DNA of 64,000 bases from contig NC_133398.1 of assembly GCF_047511655.1 (NCBI RefSeq), forward strand, positions 110,252,332 to 110,316,331, read 5' to 3'. The position numbers and the translations under genes were made by a program. The notes beneath the pieces are model-generated. The model did no database searches and was not told the DNA's origin. It worked only from the letters and a program-made list of their open reading frames with translations. This document shows positions 34,090-46,959 of this stretch, piece by piece (the first letter of the stretch is position 1; each line of letters opens with the position of its first letter). This DNA comes from Castor canadensis (taxonomy: Eukaryota; Chordata; Mammalia; Rodentia; Castoridae).

Positions 34090-36905
34090 ACTGTAGGAAA
34101 AAAATAACTAAATAGAAATGGTATATTATTAAAACATTTTCAGCTGGATGCTAAGCATTGTGTAAATTAATGTTAACCAGGCAAGATATTAGAGAATTTT
34201 AATGAGGTACGTCACATCATAGTGAATAAGCATAGCTAGGTGGCTACAGGTTAACTATGCTAGGAATTGTGAATGTATCAAAGTAATAACTTAAAAATGG
34301 ATAGGCAATTAAAATGAAATTCCTTCTTAAGATACATACCATTATTTATGGAAAATGCATAAAGAGTAGAGAAAAATGAAGCTGTTGAGAGGGCACAAAA
34401 ATCACATTAAATATATATGTGATGTAAAATTTAAAAGTTGATGATCACACTTGTAGGTAAAATAAAATGAACTCAAATCACATAAATTAATAAAAATAGC
34501 AACATGTACAAAAGCCCCACAGAATAAAACCAGAATGAACACACTAACCTTCACAATGAGGGAAATATTGAAACCCATTACAAACCCAGAAATGGAAAAA
34601 AACATATTTTCCACAATGCATGCAAGAAAATATCAGAAATCTCAAGGGAAGTCCATAAAGAATTTGGAGACGCATTCCAACAAGGATGGGAGTGGCCTAG
34701 AACATTAAATTGTCACTCTACTACTTATAGATAGGTACAGACAAAATCAAAGAAACAAATGCTTAAAAATAATGAATAACTTATCATACAAGAGAAAGGT
34801 AAAAATCATTAATTTGGGTGTCTCATGTCACAAGAAATGGAAAATTTAGTCATTTGGGTGTTACTGAGACATGTGCATGACAATGGTAAAATGATAAGTA
34901 TTACACAAATCGATTGCAAAAGCAAGGAAAAAAACACTAGATACACATTGAAAAATTTCCAACCACATAGCAGATTATTAATGAAAGAAGTTATATCTAA
35001 AACCAGATTATGATCCTAGAACTTTTTGAAGGACATGATCAACTCAAAATGACATATAAAACTTGAAATTATAACAAGAAGTATTCAAAGTACAAAGAGG
35101 CATTATCACTCCTGGTTTGTAAACACTGTTTACATGAAGAATGCCAGGACAACATAGAATTTTGAAGAACTCCTGATATTAAAATGACAAAGAAAATCAA
35201 GTTGAATATATGTTATCTGTGTAAGAATCCCCAATATATAAATATATATGTATATATGTATGCATATGTATATACATATATATGTATAAATATATACATA
35301 TATGTATGTCTATATATATATACATATATATATATACAATATTCCCTTATATATATATACTATTTAGGTAAAAGATAGTAAGATCAAACAGGGATAAATG
35401 AAAATTTTAGAGGAAAAAACCTAATACATATGTATGTATGAGATAAAATTGAACAGTTTTTCATTATATTTTCAAAGTAAAAATACAGCAACATATTTAA
35501 TCAGTACTGCAACATATATGATAAACAGTTCAAAACAAGTATTCCAAACCACAAAGCAAAATAATTTTAAAACCAGTACCAAATCTGAAAGGAAAAAAAA
35601 ATTAGATTCCCTGACATCATGCCAGTTCAACCAAAACTCAGTTGAATTTCAGAGCTGTGTAAATAAAGATGGTCAGAAAATATCCTGGGGATACATTCAG
35701 ATATCAGGATGACCAGGTTGCCAAAGGAAGGCCATATTTCTATGTGAGTGTATAGAATGAGAACAATGTATAACAAATGTATATAGACTCCATCATCAAA
35801 TATAGAAAGGAAACAGAGACTCAACTGTTATAGTAGAGAACATGCTGTTATGAGAATGGTAAGAAATCACTAATTTCAAAGAACACTGGAAGAAAAGTTT
35901 CTTACCAGTAAAGGGTGGGAGAGAAGTGAATAACATTACATTCTGGAAAAGAAGGAAAAAATTTGTATTGTCACGAAGAAAAACAATATCACATGCATAA
36001 TGCATACCCACAAAAGATATCAGTGGCTACATATATTATATTTAAATTTTCAGAAGAGAAGAATTTACTTAAAATCCAAACTGCATATAAAAGGATAAAA
36101 AATTGTGTGGAAATTATTCATAAGGTTGTCATAAAATGTCATAATATGCACACGAATGGGACCAGAACATAGATTTTCAGGAACTTGAAGAACAGAAAAT
36201 AATCTCCTACAAAGTGAAGAATATGATCCAAGGAAAAGGAATGGCCTGGGACATTTTATTTTCACTCAATTTCTAATATAAATGCACATAAAAAAGAAAA
36301 TGCTTTCAAATATGTGGTTATAAATTACCCTATGGTGAAAGAGTACAAAAATAAGAAAAGTGGGTAGAGCAATATTGTATTGAGAAGTGTATTTGAGCAT
36401 GCACATAGTAATAAACTTTACATAATTACTGTACATATACTAGAATATTCATAACTAGCATTATATCTAAGTTCAGGTGTATGCTCCCGGAACTTTCAGA
36501 CATCCAGTATTAAGACAAAAAGTCCTAGAAACTTTGAAAATGTAATAAAAAATATTTTGTGTAGGAAATAAGTTATTGGAGTAATTTTTGCTGGCTGATA
36601 AACACTGTGTGCATGAAGTTAACCAGGAAAATGTAGAAAACTGAGGAAGATTCTGAATTACACTGACAAAAATATCAAGGTTGCCATGGGATATCAGTAC
36701 AAAGTAACCAATATGTATACAAAATCTTACACAAAAGGAGTTTTAAAATTAAAAGTAAACATCTTTTCAAAATCTGTTCCACACTTGAAAGTGGTAAGTG
36801 AATACATCTGATTATGTGTATAATTTTTCTTTGACATTTCTTCTAGTGCATGGAATACAATATATAAATGTAGCATGGCATTTTTCATGTTGAAGAACCA
36901 ATTTT
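34090..36905 (+). repeat. Unclassified AT-rich repeat family, plus cluster
   Basis: Box B copies are near 34141 (CAGCTGGATGCTAAGCATTG), 35111 (CCTGGTTTGTAAACACTG) and 36591 (GCTGGCTGATAAACACTGTG), spaced about 0.97 and 1.48 kb. Box A is near 34640 and 36180, box C near 34866 and 36390, and box F near 35185 and 36655. No ORF is conserved between copies. Confidence 0.65.
35235..35365. repeat. (TATATG)/(TA) microsatellite
   Basis: An extended run of TATATATGTATATATG-type sequence inside the plus repeat cluster. Confidence 0.9.
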
Positions 36906-37535
36906 TAGTGGTTATTATATCAACACTCATGCACACTTCTCAATATGTTTTTGCTCCAATCACTTCACTGATTTGTACATTCTTATCATATTGTTTTATA
37001 AGTTAATATCTGAAAGCATTCCTTCTTTGATTTATGTGTGCATTTAAATAAGCACTTGGATGAAAATATATTATCATCAAACTTGCTTATCCTGATGCTT
37101 AGAATATGTCCTCATCTTCTTAGCTTATTTCTTTGTGAATCATATAAATTACACAATTCTAATATATCCTGATCAACTTCATATGTATTGTGAATAGAAC
37201 ATAGGCTGTGGGAACCTTTTAATTTGCCATTCTCCACAATGTTTATGCCCTTATAGAAGGTAATTTGTTTTTTACCAAATCATTCTTCTGTGGAAATTTA
37301 AATATTTTGAATTTAAACATGTTTCTTTTTCTTGAATAATTATTCATGCACATGCCCATGGATTTTAAATTTATGCCTTCAAAAATATTTTCTTTCTTCT
37401 CTATAATCCTGTGATAATCATCCCTTTTCCTATAGGTACTGAAAAGTACTTTTCCTTCATTATGACTTCTTTGAAATTAGCCATTTGTATCATATTCATA
37501 TCAAAATAGTTACTACTGTAATATCTGAGTGACTA
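36906..37535 (-). repeat. Unclassified AT-rich repeat family, inverted copy
   Basis: This is the reverse complement of boxes C, D and A in that order: CACTTCTCAATATGTTTTTGCTCCAATCAC near 36926, TTATAAGTTAATATCTGAAAGCATTCC near 36998, and CCTGATGCTTAGAATATGTCCTCATCTTCTTAGC...TTTCTTTGTGAATC near 37090-37140. It abuts the plus copy ending near 36900. Confidence 0.65.
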
Positions 37536-37539
37536 TTTT

Positions 37540-38080
37540 CTTTCAATGTGAGGGGAGGGTGATAGTGAGAGAGGGACAGTAAGTAGAGAGGATAAAGGAG
37601 GGTGAATGTGGACAATGTATGTTTTACAAATATATGAATATGGAACATTGAAACCTGAAACCGTGAAATCATTTTATGAAGGGGAATGAGGGAAGAAGCT
37701 GGTAATGGAGGGGAATGAATTAAACCAGGTACAATATATGTACTTATGAAAATATTATAAAGAAACCCCTTGCATAATGCTTATGCAAATAATAATGTTT
37801 TGTCAAAAAGTAAATGAGTTTGAAAGGAGAATTACTGGGGAAAGAGAGAGGTTGATCAAAGTACATTTGTATGCATGAATGAAAAATTCATAATGAAATA
37901 AATTTAAAATAAATCACAAATGCCATGTTTTCTTTCATAAGGGGGTGACGCACAAAATACAAATATAAGCAATATTATAAATAATGATGTGGTAATTATA
38001 GGAGATGGAGGGTAAAAGGAAGTTAAGAAGGCGAGTATCATTGATGTACATTCTATACAAGAATGAATATAGAAAGGAAA
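37540..38080 (+). mobile_element. Several L1 3'UTR-like tails in a row
   Basis: Purine-rich stretches each end in a (T)GTA.AT.TATG-like segment with an A/T-rich tail. They recur near 37540-37650, 37670-37790, 37800-37900 and 37975-38060. They resemble the 3' terminus of the L1s in this window (GAGGGTGAATGTGGACAATGTATG). Confidence 0.5.
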
Positions 38081-38239
38081 GTTCAAGATAGTGGATAGTT
38101 GAAGGTCTCTGGTATCAAAGTCTAAGATTATAGAGGAATACTTCAGATTCAAGGTAACAAGGATTAGGTAACATGGCTTTTTTGCTAACTAAGATATCAC
38201 CAATATATAGTGTACACATAAAATAAGATGATTGAAATT

Positions 38240-40862
38240 CGTTTTTATATCCCATCACAACCCTAGAATCCCAGGTGCTGTGGACCAGCAGCTGCTGGTT
38301 ACCTGCTGGAAAGCCATTTCTCCTTTTTTGGCCTCTTTTATCCTCTCTTGCTCAAACACAACACAGTGAACTGTATAATAAGTTCTGAAAGTTTCTGGGA
38401 CATTCTGGATCCACCATAACGCATGGACAAAGAACCTTGGCCTCCTGTCTGCCTGAGCAATCCAGGAGCTGATTGCATTCCTCCTAGTGTAACTGCCACC
38501 CTGACAGGTGAGTGTGACACATCATTTGTTCTTGAGGGAACCACCTAATCCAGTGTAGCACATGGGCAGCATGAATCACACCCAGACAAAACTGGTGGGT
38601 ATAAACAGGCAGAAAATTTCACCTCTGCATTCTGGATGTGGGGCAGAAAGTTGAGCTGACTCAGCCTATGTGGGGGCGGGGTGGCTAAGCTGCATTCTGG
38701 TGAAAACTACAGCACCATATTCATCCATCTTGGAGAAAATGGTAGTGAGCGGAAACTGAAAGACTTCCAAGAGAAAAATTAGTTGAATAAAATCCCTCTT
38801 CTACCTCACAGACTTGCCCTGCAGCCTGTGGACAAGGGACTGCTCACATACCAGCTCTGCTTCAGAGAATCTGCTACATCAGATGGCCCATCCACCACAG
38901 GAAGCCTGGGCTCAAACACTCTGAGCTGATTTCCCCAAACTATCTGATAAGGAAGTGTGACATCCATGGACACACAGTCCAGAATACCAACATTAAGAAG
39001 GGGCAGAGATGCAAAGTCAAAGAGTTAACCCATGAGTAGAAATCATAGGAAAGAGCCTAGAGCTCTTACTGAACTGAGAGTGAACACATTCACAGATTCT
39101 TCTCCCAAACAAGGAAGAACTTTGGGGATAAATACACACTAATATATATATATATATGATTTAGTACTTTCGATCTTTAAATTTTATTTAATTATTTTGA
39201 ATTAATTAAAAAATTTGTTGATACCTATGTCCTTCCTCCATTCTGTCAAACTATTAATGTGCATAACCCTCTTCTGTTCCACTTTCCTTTCCCTCCCCTT
39301 AATTTTTCTTCTTTTCTGTTTTTACTCTTCTCTTCATCTTCTTCTTAAGTTTCTCTCACCATTCCCCCATTCTTCACACTGTCCCTACCTTCTCCACACT
39401 CACCACTCACCAAATAGTAAAACAACATTACACATTACTCCCATCATTCCTATCCTCTGCAATCCCTGCCAATAGTACTTCCTCCATAATGACTGAACTA
39501 TGCCTTACATACATTGGTGTCTTATTACCCTGAAGCCTCCAAACCTCATACCTCATCACTCCGTCACCCAATCTCCCTTCACTGCCATCAATTCTACCAC
39601 CATCTTTTTAATTATATGACCATCTGACTTAATTGACCATAAAAAGAGGCAGGAGTATCAATACTTATATCAGATAAAAAATATTTCAAACATTATTAGT
39701 CAGAAGAGAAAATTAAGATCACTAAATACTAATAAAAGGAACATTACATCAAGAGGAAACAATAATTGTTAACTTATGTGAGCCCAATGTTGATTCATCC
39801 CAATTCACTAGACATATTCTGAACATAAAACACAGATAGACCAAACACAGTTGTGGAAGTGAAGTTCAGTTCTCTGTCAACAACAGATAGGTCAACAATA
39901 CAAAAAATTAACAAAGGTAATCTAAAGTTGAATAAATGCATAGATCAAATGGACCTGACAGACGTCTGCAGAGTATTCAATCCTGCAACAATACTAAACA
40001 CATTATTCTTATTCTCAGCAGCCCATGGAACTTTCTTCAAACTAGAATATATTTACAGTCACAACTAGTAATAACAAATATAAGAAAATTGAAAAAATAA
40101 CCTTTCATACTGTCTGACCACAATGCAATAAAACTACAACTCAACAAACAATAGAAACAGCAGAGAATACTAAAAAACCTAGAGAATGAAAAACACCTTG
40201 CTTGATAATCAATGGATCATGAAAGAAATAAGGGTGGAAATAAAAAATTTCCTGGAATTTAACAAGAATGAATGCACAGCATATTTGAACCTATGGGACA
40301 CAGCAATAGCAGTCCTATGGGGGAATGTTTATAGTTATGGGTACAGATATTAAAAGCACAGAAGGATTTCAAACTCCTAGAAAAACATCTCGAACTCCTA
40401 GAAAAACAAGAGTAAGCTAAAACCAAAAGTAGCAGAGGGAGAAAAATAATAAAAAGAAAGTCTGAAATTAATGAAATAGAGACAAAAAATTTTACAAAGA
40501 ACCAATTAAACAAAAAGCTAGTTCTTTAAGAAGACAAATAAGATTGACCAACCCCTGACAAGTCAGATTAATATGATGAGGAAAAGACTCAAATTAATAA
40601 AATTGGAAATGAAAAAGGGGAGTTAAATTGAATTTTTTTAAATAAAAAGGAAATCCAGGGAATTACTAGGTACTACACTGAAAACCTATATTCAAATAAA
40701 TTGGAACATCTAGAAGGAATGGACAATTTCTAAACAAATATGACCATCCAACATTGCTCAACATATCTATAATGAGCAATGAAATTGAAGCAGCAATATA
40801 GATTCTCTCATAAGAGAAAATAAAGGATATGATAGATTCACTGCTGAGTCCTATCAGATCTT
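38240..40862 (+). mobile_element. Third L1, older, with 5' region but no ORF1
   Basis: 38240-39160 is a GC-richer 5'UTR-like block unlike the two other L1 5'UTRs. At 39240-39370 a pyrimidine tract follows, like that before ORF1 in the plus-strand L1. ORF1 is absent. ORF2 endonuclease sequence begins near 39640 (AGGAGTATCAATACTTATATCAG). It includes IDQMDLTDVCRVFNPATI and FLFSAAHGTFFKLEYI (39853-40068) and a SDHNA-like stretch near 40115. It stops near 40862 at the start of the reverse transcriptase (DRFTAESYQI). Confidence 0.75.
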
Positions 40863-40864
40863 AT

Positions 40865-41000
40865 TTCTTCCCTTTTATAATATGATAATTTTTTTTCTTT
40901 TTTCCTGTATTTATCTTGATATGGGTACATTGTGGCATTTTCAAAGGTCCAGTGTATCAAATATATCATATTGAATTCATCTCTCCACCACTCTCAGACC
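40865..41000 (-). mobile_element. Short L1 3' end
   Basis: GGGTACATTGTGGCATTTTCAAAGGTCCAGTGTATCAAATATATCATATTGAATTCA recurs at 46030-46100 and 53255-53315. This indicates a shared L1-type 3' terminus in minus orientation. Here it is only about 135 bases long and joins the cut end of the third L1. Confidence 0.55.
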
Positions 41001-41009
41001 AGATTAATT

Positions 41010-43190
41010 TAGCGAATTTTATAAAAGAGAGTCACAATTTAGATACATAAATTGAAGAATATATTCAGATATTAGGGAAAATACATTGTGAATACAGAGA
41101 CAAATAAATAATTTAGAAAGAACAATAACACACTGCTGTGTATATGTGGGACACTGTTGGAAGAAAAGACCATTCAAATTATAATAAGTAAGAGAATGAA
41201 ATAATTTCAGAAGATATATATTAAACAATTACCTCAAGCAACAATGAAACATAATGAAGAAAGGATGCCAAAACCTAGATATACTAGAACTTTTGATATT
41301 CAAGGAAAGGTTACCATCACAATTTAGAAAATTCATAAAACTTGTTACCTGGAAAGAATGAGTTACAGAATTGGCATATACTGGAGCTTTCATGAAGGTT
41401 ACCCTGACAATAGAAATGTGACAGTTTCTGAAATCACAATGTAAAGGCCAATCAAGAAGGATACATATTTGCAGAGATGGGGTGAGTCTATTCTAGGATA
41501 TAAAGATTAAGTGAAACTATGAAGTAATAAAGAGAAGCAAAGCCACAACCGAGAAGACATTCTAATTTAGCAAACAAAATATATTTTGAGAAGGAAATTT
41601 ATAAATGAATAGAAGAGAAAATAAAGAGGAAAAATGTATGCGTGACATTGCTGAAAAACATACCAATACAATTACCCTGAAAATGTTCCAGCAGATATAA
41701 ATTAAATGTTATCCCACCAAATATTAGAATAATGCCAAAGTAAAAAAAAGACTGCAAGGAAATTCTAATGAAATTGTATAATTCATGAATAAACATAAAA
41801 TTGTATAAAAAGCAATATGTGTAGAGAATATCTTGCTTATGAAGAGTAAATTATCAGCAGTTCTAAGTTGGCTCTTAAACACAGTGTAGTTTAAGTTTAC
41901 AAATAAAATATAAGATTGTGATGCAGTTTCTGAGCTCAAAATGAAACATCAGCCAAACTGGGAGCATATTTGTAGTGCTAAGTTAGGACTAGAGTAGAAT
42001 ATCAATTATTCACACAATGATATACACAAGTTTAAAAATAAAATCAACCAAAAATACATTTTTGTTACAGTAAGTTATATGCTGTGATTATAAAATAAAT
42101 ATCTTGTAAGAAATAAAAATTAACCATAGTATATGAAAGACTGATAAAAATAAATCATTAAAATTACATTGAAAAGTTGAAAATTTCAAAATCTCAAACT
42201 ATTACTCCATCATATACCAATATGACCAAATTGAATGATGCATGTAGTAAGAAATACTGTACAAGAACTTTTAAAGCAAAGGCTGAATTTTAGATCCTAC
42301 AAAACTAGAGAATAAGAAATATGTGTATCATTTTTCAGTACTGTGGTTTTAACTCAAGGTCTACAACTTGAGCCACTCCACCAGACCTTTTTCTGTGATG
42401 GGTTTTTTTCTAGATAAAGTCTCATGACCTATTTGCCCTCATTGGCTTCAAACCATGATCCTCTTGTTCTCTGCCTCCTGAGTAACTAAGTTAACAAGTG
42501 TGAGCCACTTGCAATCAGCAAGAAACATATATAATCTTGAAAAGATAAAAAGCCACGCAAGCCTAATCTGGCTGTTAAGCAGTGTGAAGATAAATGTTAC
42601 CAAGAAAATGTATAATTTTCAGGAAGATTCTGAACTGACAATGAAAAAGCCTATTAAATTAGACACATGTTTCTTGTGTGGAAACTAGTTTACATGATCA
42701 TCTTAAAGGTTTTCAATAGTATTAGATATCATTGTAAATAATGAAACAAGCAAAACATGATATACTGCCACTATAGTACAAAATATAATTAAAAGAAGAA
42801 AAATGAATGCTTTGTAAAGAGATATAATACAGTAAAATGTATTTAGGAGACCACTGTTGAAAAATAGATCAGCACAAATGAAGTATAAAATGACTATTAG
42901 ATTCAGGTATTAGTCAATTTAACTTTTAAAAGGAAAGGATGATTTTAAAATCAGATAAAGCACAAAAACACTAAAGGATAACATTTGGAAAGTGTGAATT
43001 ATGGGATAATGCTATCCTGGCTCTTAAATACTATGTACACAATTCGAAGATATTTTCAGATATAAAAATGAGAAATCAGCCAATGATGACCACATCGTAT
43101 AATTGATAGACTGAGCTCCTTTTTGATACTACAGGTATATAAATGACAAAATATAACTTAAAATACACAATATAGAAAAATGATTTTCAG
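41010..43190 (+). repeat. Unclassified AT-rich repeat family, plus cluster with dense box B
   Basis: Box B/F variants are near 41370, 41865 (GTTGGCTCTTAAACACAGTG), 42570 (CTGGCTGTTAAGCAGTGTG) and 43010 (CTGGCTCTTAAATACTATG). They are only about 0.44-0.7 kb apart, so copies here are shortened or rearranged. A SINE interrupts it at 42335-42515. Confidence 0.55.
42335..42515 (-). mobile_element. Composite SINE
   Basis: The plus strand reads CAGTACTGTGGTTTTAACTCAAGG, then TTGAGCCACTCCACCAG, then GTCTCATGACCTATTTGCCC, then TGATCCTCTTGTTCTCTGCCTCCTGAGTAACTAAG, then GTGTGAGCCACTTGC. The 5' half is 7SL/B1-like and the 3' half ID-like when read on the minus strand. I associate this layout with beaver and its relatives. 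Confidence 0.85.
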
Positions 43191-43194
43191 AAAT

Positions 43195-43765
43195 ATACTA
43201 AAAACATACCAATATACTGATGCTTGGAATAAATACTCTGTTTATGATACTTCTTTATGGGTTCACAATGTTCCTCAGATTAACATGTATTCTGTTCTTT
43301 TGCATACTTTTCAGTGTATTATCACTCAATCTTTGTGAATTTTCTTTTTCTTTAATCATATTATAATTTATAATTCAATATTTGAAATTCCTTTTTTTCT
43401 TTAAAATGGTCTGCACAATTTTAGCTTCACTTGGAGAAACATGTAAGGCCCTATTCAGGTTCCATCCTGATGCTTGGAACTTAAGTAAAATTTCTTAGGA
43501 AATTTTCCTGTGAGTTCCTCAGATTCCTCAGATTGTAATATTTCTTGGTCATATTCAGTGAAATGTGCTTAGAATAGAGCTTAGGAAAACCTGATAATTC
43601 ATCTTACCCACTTATATTTTGCTTTGTATATGTTGATTATTAACCAAATTATTCTCATGACAATTTGTGTGGTATATTTACCTATTGGCATCTTGCTTAA
43701 TAATCATGTAAGAAGTGCATCTTTTGTTTAGGTCCTCTGAAGATTTTCCTTTCTTCCTAAAATGT
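43195..43765 (-). repeat. Unclassified AT-rich repeat family, inverted copy
   Basis: Reverse-complement boxes: CATCCTGATGCTTGGAAC near 43463, CTGTGAGTTCCTCAGATT near 43510 (box A), and TTATAATTCAATATTTGAAATTCC near 43370 (box D). A second partial box A lies near 43218. Confidence 0.6.
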
Positions 43766-43769
43766 CATT

Positions 43770-44945
43770 GTTTTGGTCCCATTTCCAAAAATACAGTATC
43801 TAAATGTAGGTATAGAATCCTGGAACATTCAATACTCCAATATCAAGCCCCAAAGCTTCAGAAATCTAGAAAATATATCCATAAATATGTTACATGGAAT
43901 GATAACTAAAGTTATTTCTGCTGATAAACACTGTATACATGAAGGTAACTGGGAGAACAAAATATTGTGCAAATCCCTCTGTTATCACCATATCAAAGAA
44001 AAGCAAGTTACCTCCAGTGTACCTGTAAGAGAAATCATAAATATAAGAAAGAAATCATAAATATAAGATTTATAGAAATTAATGTGGAATTTAAAAAACA
44101 ACTACATCTTAAAATATATTCCACTTTTAAGAAAATTATTGAATAGAGGGAGAAGAAAATGAGTGCTTTGGGGGTAAAATAAGATATATGTGGCACAATG
44201 TCTTAAAATGATAATTTTAGGGTAAAATAGAATCACAGTAGTTAATTGAAACAAGATGTGAAAAACGTTCTCCAACGTAATCACTGCACAACCTACTCAA
44301 GCTCTATTATAATTCTCATTAGGAAGAAAATAATTAAAAGCCAGTTAAAATCCAGAAAAGGAAAATTGTATTTCCCAAGGGAGCACGAAAAATCATCTAG
44401 TATTGATTTGATGTCCATCTCTGCATATAAATATTAAAACTTCAAATATGCAGGAAGTATCATATCATGGAGTAAAAAAACCTGGAAAATGGGCTACAGT
44501 TACAAATAAGGCGCAAACTGGGAAATAAAATGTTCAAACATTAGATATCCATTTAAAAACATCCATGAAAGTACAGGGAAAAATGAATAATTCAAAATAA
44601 AAAGTATAGAAAAGTACTCTTCAGATAATGGATGAAAAGAATCTGTTGCCATGACATGCTGGCAAAGAAAGTAAAAGAATTCAGAAGGCTTAATCCAATT
44701 AACCAACCAACAAACAAACCAATGCCTGAATATTTATTAAATAGTACATGAATATATGTATATACTACTCAAATTTTACAAAAGAATGATTTCAGAAATA
44801 CAATAAGCATCTCTAAAACAAAAGCAGAGTGAAAAATGTGAATTATCTTATCATGTCATTTTAACCTGACTTATAAACATGACCACAGCATATGAGAATT
44901 TGAGGAACTTGGACGTGTCACAGATATCTCCTTAGAATTTAATTT
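43770..44945 (+). repeat. Unclassified AT-rich repeat family, plus copies
   Basis: Box B CTGCTGATAAACACTGTATACATGAAGG is near 43919. The upstream box (ATAAGCATCTCTAAAACAAAAGCAGAGTG) is near 44801, and a GAGGAACTTGGA-type box A start is near 44904. Confidence 0.55.
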
Positions 44946-46005
44946 GTGTTCCATGAATCATGGTAATACTTTTTAATTGTTAATGCTTATTTCAGCTTTT
45001 ATTTTTGATTCTTCAATGTAATTCATATCTTGTTACATACCAACAAGATGTTCTACTGCATTTCTGAATGTTATTGTTGTATTTTTTAAGCTGACATTTT
45101 ATAACTATACATCTCTAATATACAGAATAAGCTCACTTTGTCAATGAAAACATGTGGCCTTCTTGGAATAATTTTTCATTTTTATTTCTGAACTTCTTTC
45201 AAAATTCTAAATTTTTCAATTCCTATTCACGTACATTACAGTATTTAACATATTGCATAGGCCTGCCTTATAACTCACTCTTTTGCACGTATTGCACTTC
45301 ATAGAATTGTTTGGAAATTTTTCTGCATTTAAATTCATTTTTGACATTAGAAAATTATATTAAGTAATATCTATGTATCTGTATCACTTTTATGAATACT
45401 GTGATATGCACTACAGTGTTTACTATATGTGATTCCCTCAATTTTCACCTGTCAATGCTCCAGTTGAAATGGTCCTTTTCACAAGTTTTTCATTAATACT
45501 TTTCATTATGATTTTTCTATTTGCAAATTATTCTTTATTTCCTTGAGTTAAAATATATTTTGTGTTATAGTATCTGCATTTCCTGTTTTGCTTGTGCATG
45601 CATTCAAAATTGCATCAACTGCTAGTATAATCATTTAATACAATTGTCTAGTCTGGGCTCATGTGAGCACCAACAACATGTTGTTTTAGTTGGATTTTTC
45701 ATTTTAAGCTAAGTGTCTTCCTGAAAATTACATATTTTCCAGGTAAATTTCCCCTACATGTTATTAAAAGTCAAATTAGGGGTTTTTGTCTACTCCTCTT
45801 TTAAAGTAATATATTTTTTCCTATGGCTTAGTGGGATTTTAAATTCACCTTCCATTCTGCTATATATTGGGGTTTATTTGATTCTCAGTAATTTCTTGCT
45901 TCTTTTTTGAAATGATTCATTTGTCATACTTTCATGTAAGTTTGTGTCTTCCTGTAGTCTTTTAAAAACACTATTTGTTTTAAGTTTTTGAAATTAAATG
46001 CTTAG
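44946..46005 (-). repeat. AT-rich sequence, probable inverted copies of the same family
   Basis: Only weak matches, for example GTGTCTTCCTGAAAATTAC...CCAGGTAAATTTCCCC near 45715, as expected for reverse-complement boxes F and B. I see no gene. Confidence 0.35.
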
Positions 46006-46009
46006 TATT

Positions 46010-46440
46010 ATTTTTGTTCCTTTATTATTGTTAGAGGTGCATCGTGGCATTTAGAAAGGATATTACAGTGTATCAAATATATCATACTTAATTTCACCCC
46101 CACTACTCTCCTTTGTGCTGCCTTCCCTCATTCCTGGAATTTCTTCAACAGGTGTTATGTTTCCAATTATGTACATGTGTACACATTTTTGCATCACATT
46201 CAGCCTCCTAACTCTTTCCCCACCATTTCCCCCTTCTTACTGGTACCACTCCCCCAGGCAAGACCTGTTCCACCCTCCTATTCTCCAATGCTGTAGAAGA
46301 AAAAAGAGAAAAGATAAAATGAAAACCATGATATTTTTGTTTTTTGGAGATACAGGTAGCTACACAATGAGTTTCCTTGTGATAATTCCAAGTATAGATG
46401 TATTGCAACCCCAATTTATTTAGCTCCTCTTATTTTCTTT
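46010..46440 (-). mobile_element. L1 3'UTR, 5'-truncated copy
   Basis: It begins with the shared terminus (GGCATTTAGAAAGGATATTACAGTGTATCAAATATATCATAC). A C-rich stretch follows (CCCCACCATTTCCCCC), then AATGCTGTAGAAGAAAAAAGAG...ATATTTTTG. This is collinear with the 3'UTR at 7565-7800. Confidence 0.65.
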
Positions 46441-46955
46441 ATTCAAATTGTTCATTTCTTATACACAATATATGACATACTATATTTTGAATGCCTTTTT
46501 GTTTAACTTTTTCTTTAGAGTTATATAAATCTTTCAATTTATCCATAAATTTTAGAAGTTTCATTATATCTATGCATTCTTTTTGTATATATTTTTCACT
46601 TTTACTTGCTCCTCTAAATATTTTATTTCTAAGCCTTCTCAAAACTTCTTTAACATCTGTATGTCATTATTTTGTTAGTGGATTTGCTTTTGTTTACAAA
46701 TTATTATTATCCTCTCAGTCTTTAAAACCTCTAATAGGCCACACTGACACTGGAAACATGCCCAAGTTTATTGAATTTTTCATTGTGAGATCAGAAAGCC
46801 TGAAGATTCTGCTCTGCAAGAAAGCTTCTTGTATGCTCAGCAATATCTAGTGTATGGCAATCTCATAATTCAGCCTTTTGGACAATGCTATTTTTCTCAA
46901 GACTGCTATAGAAAACTAACTTCCTTAACTTTCAAAAGTCTGAGAGGAATGTAAA
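46441..46955. other. AT-rich non-coding sequence
   Basis: The open frame at 46491-46850 has no recognisable family and lies between two L1 3' ends. I see no gene. Confidence 0.35.
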
Positions 46956-46959
46956 TCAG

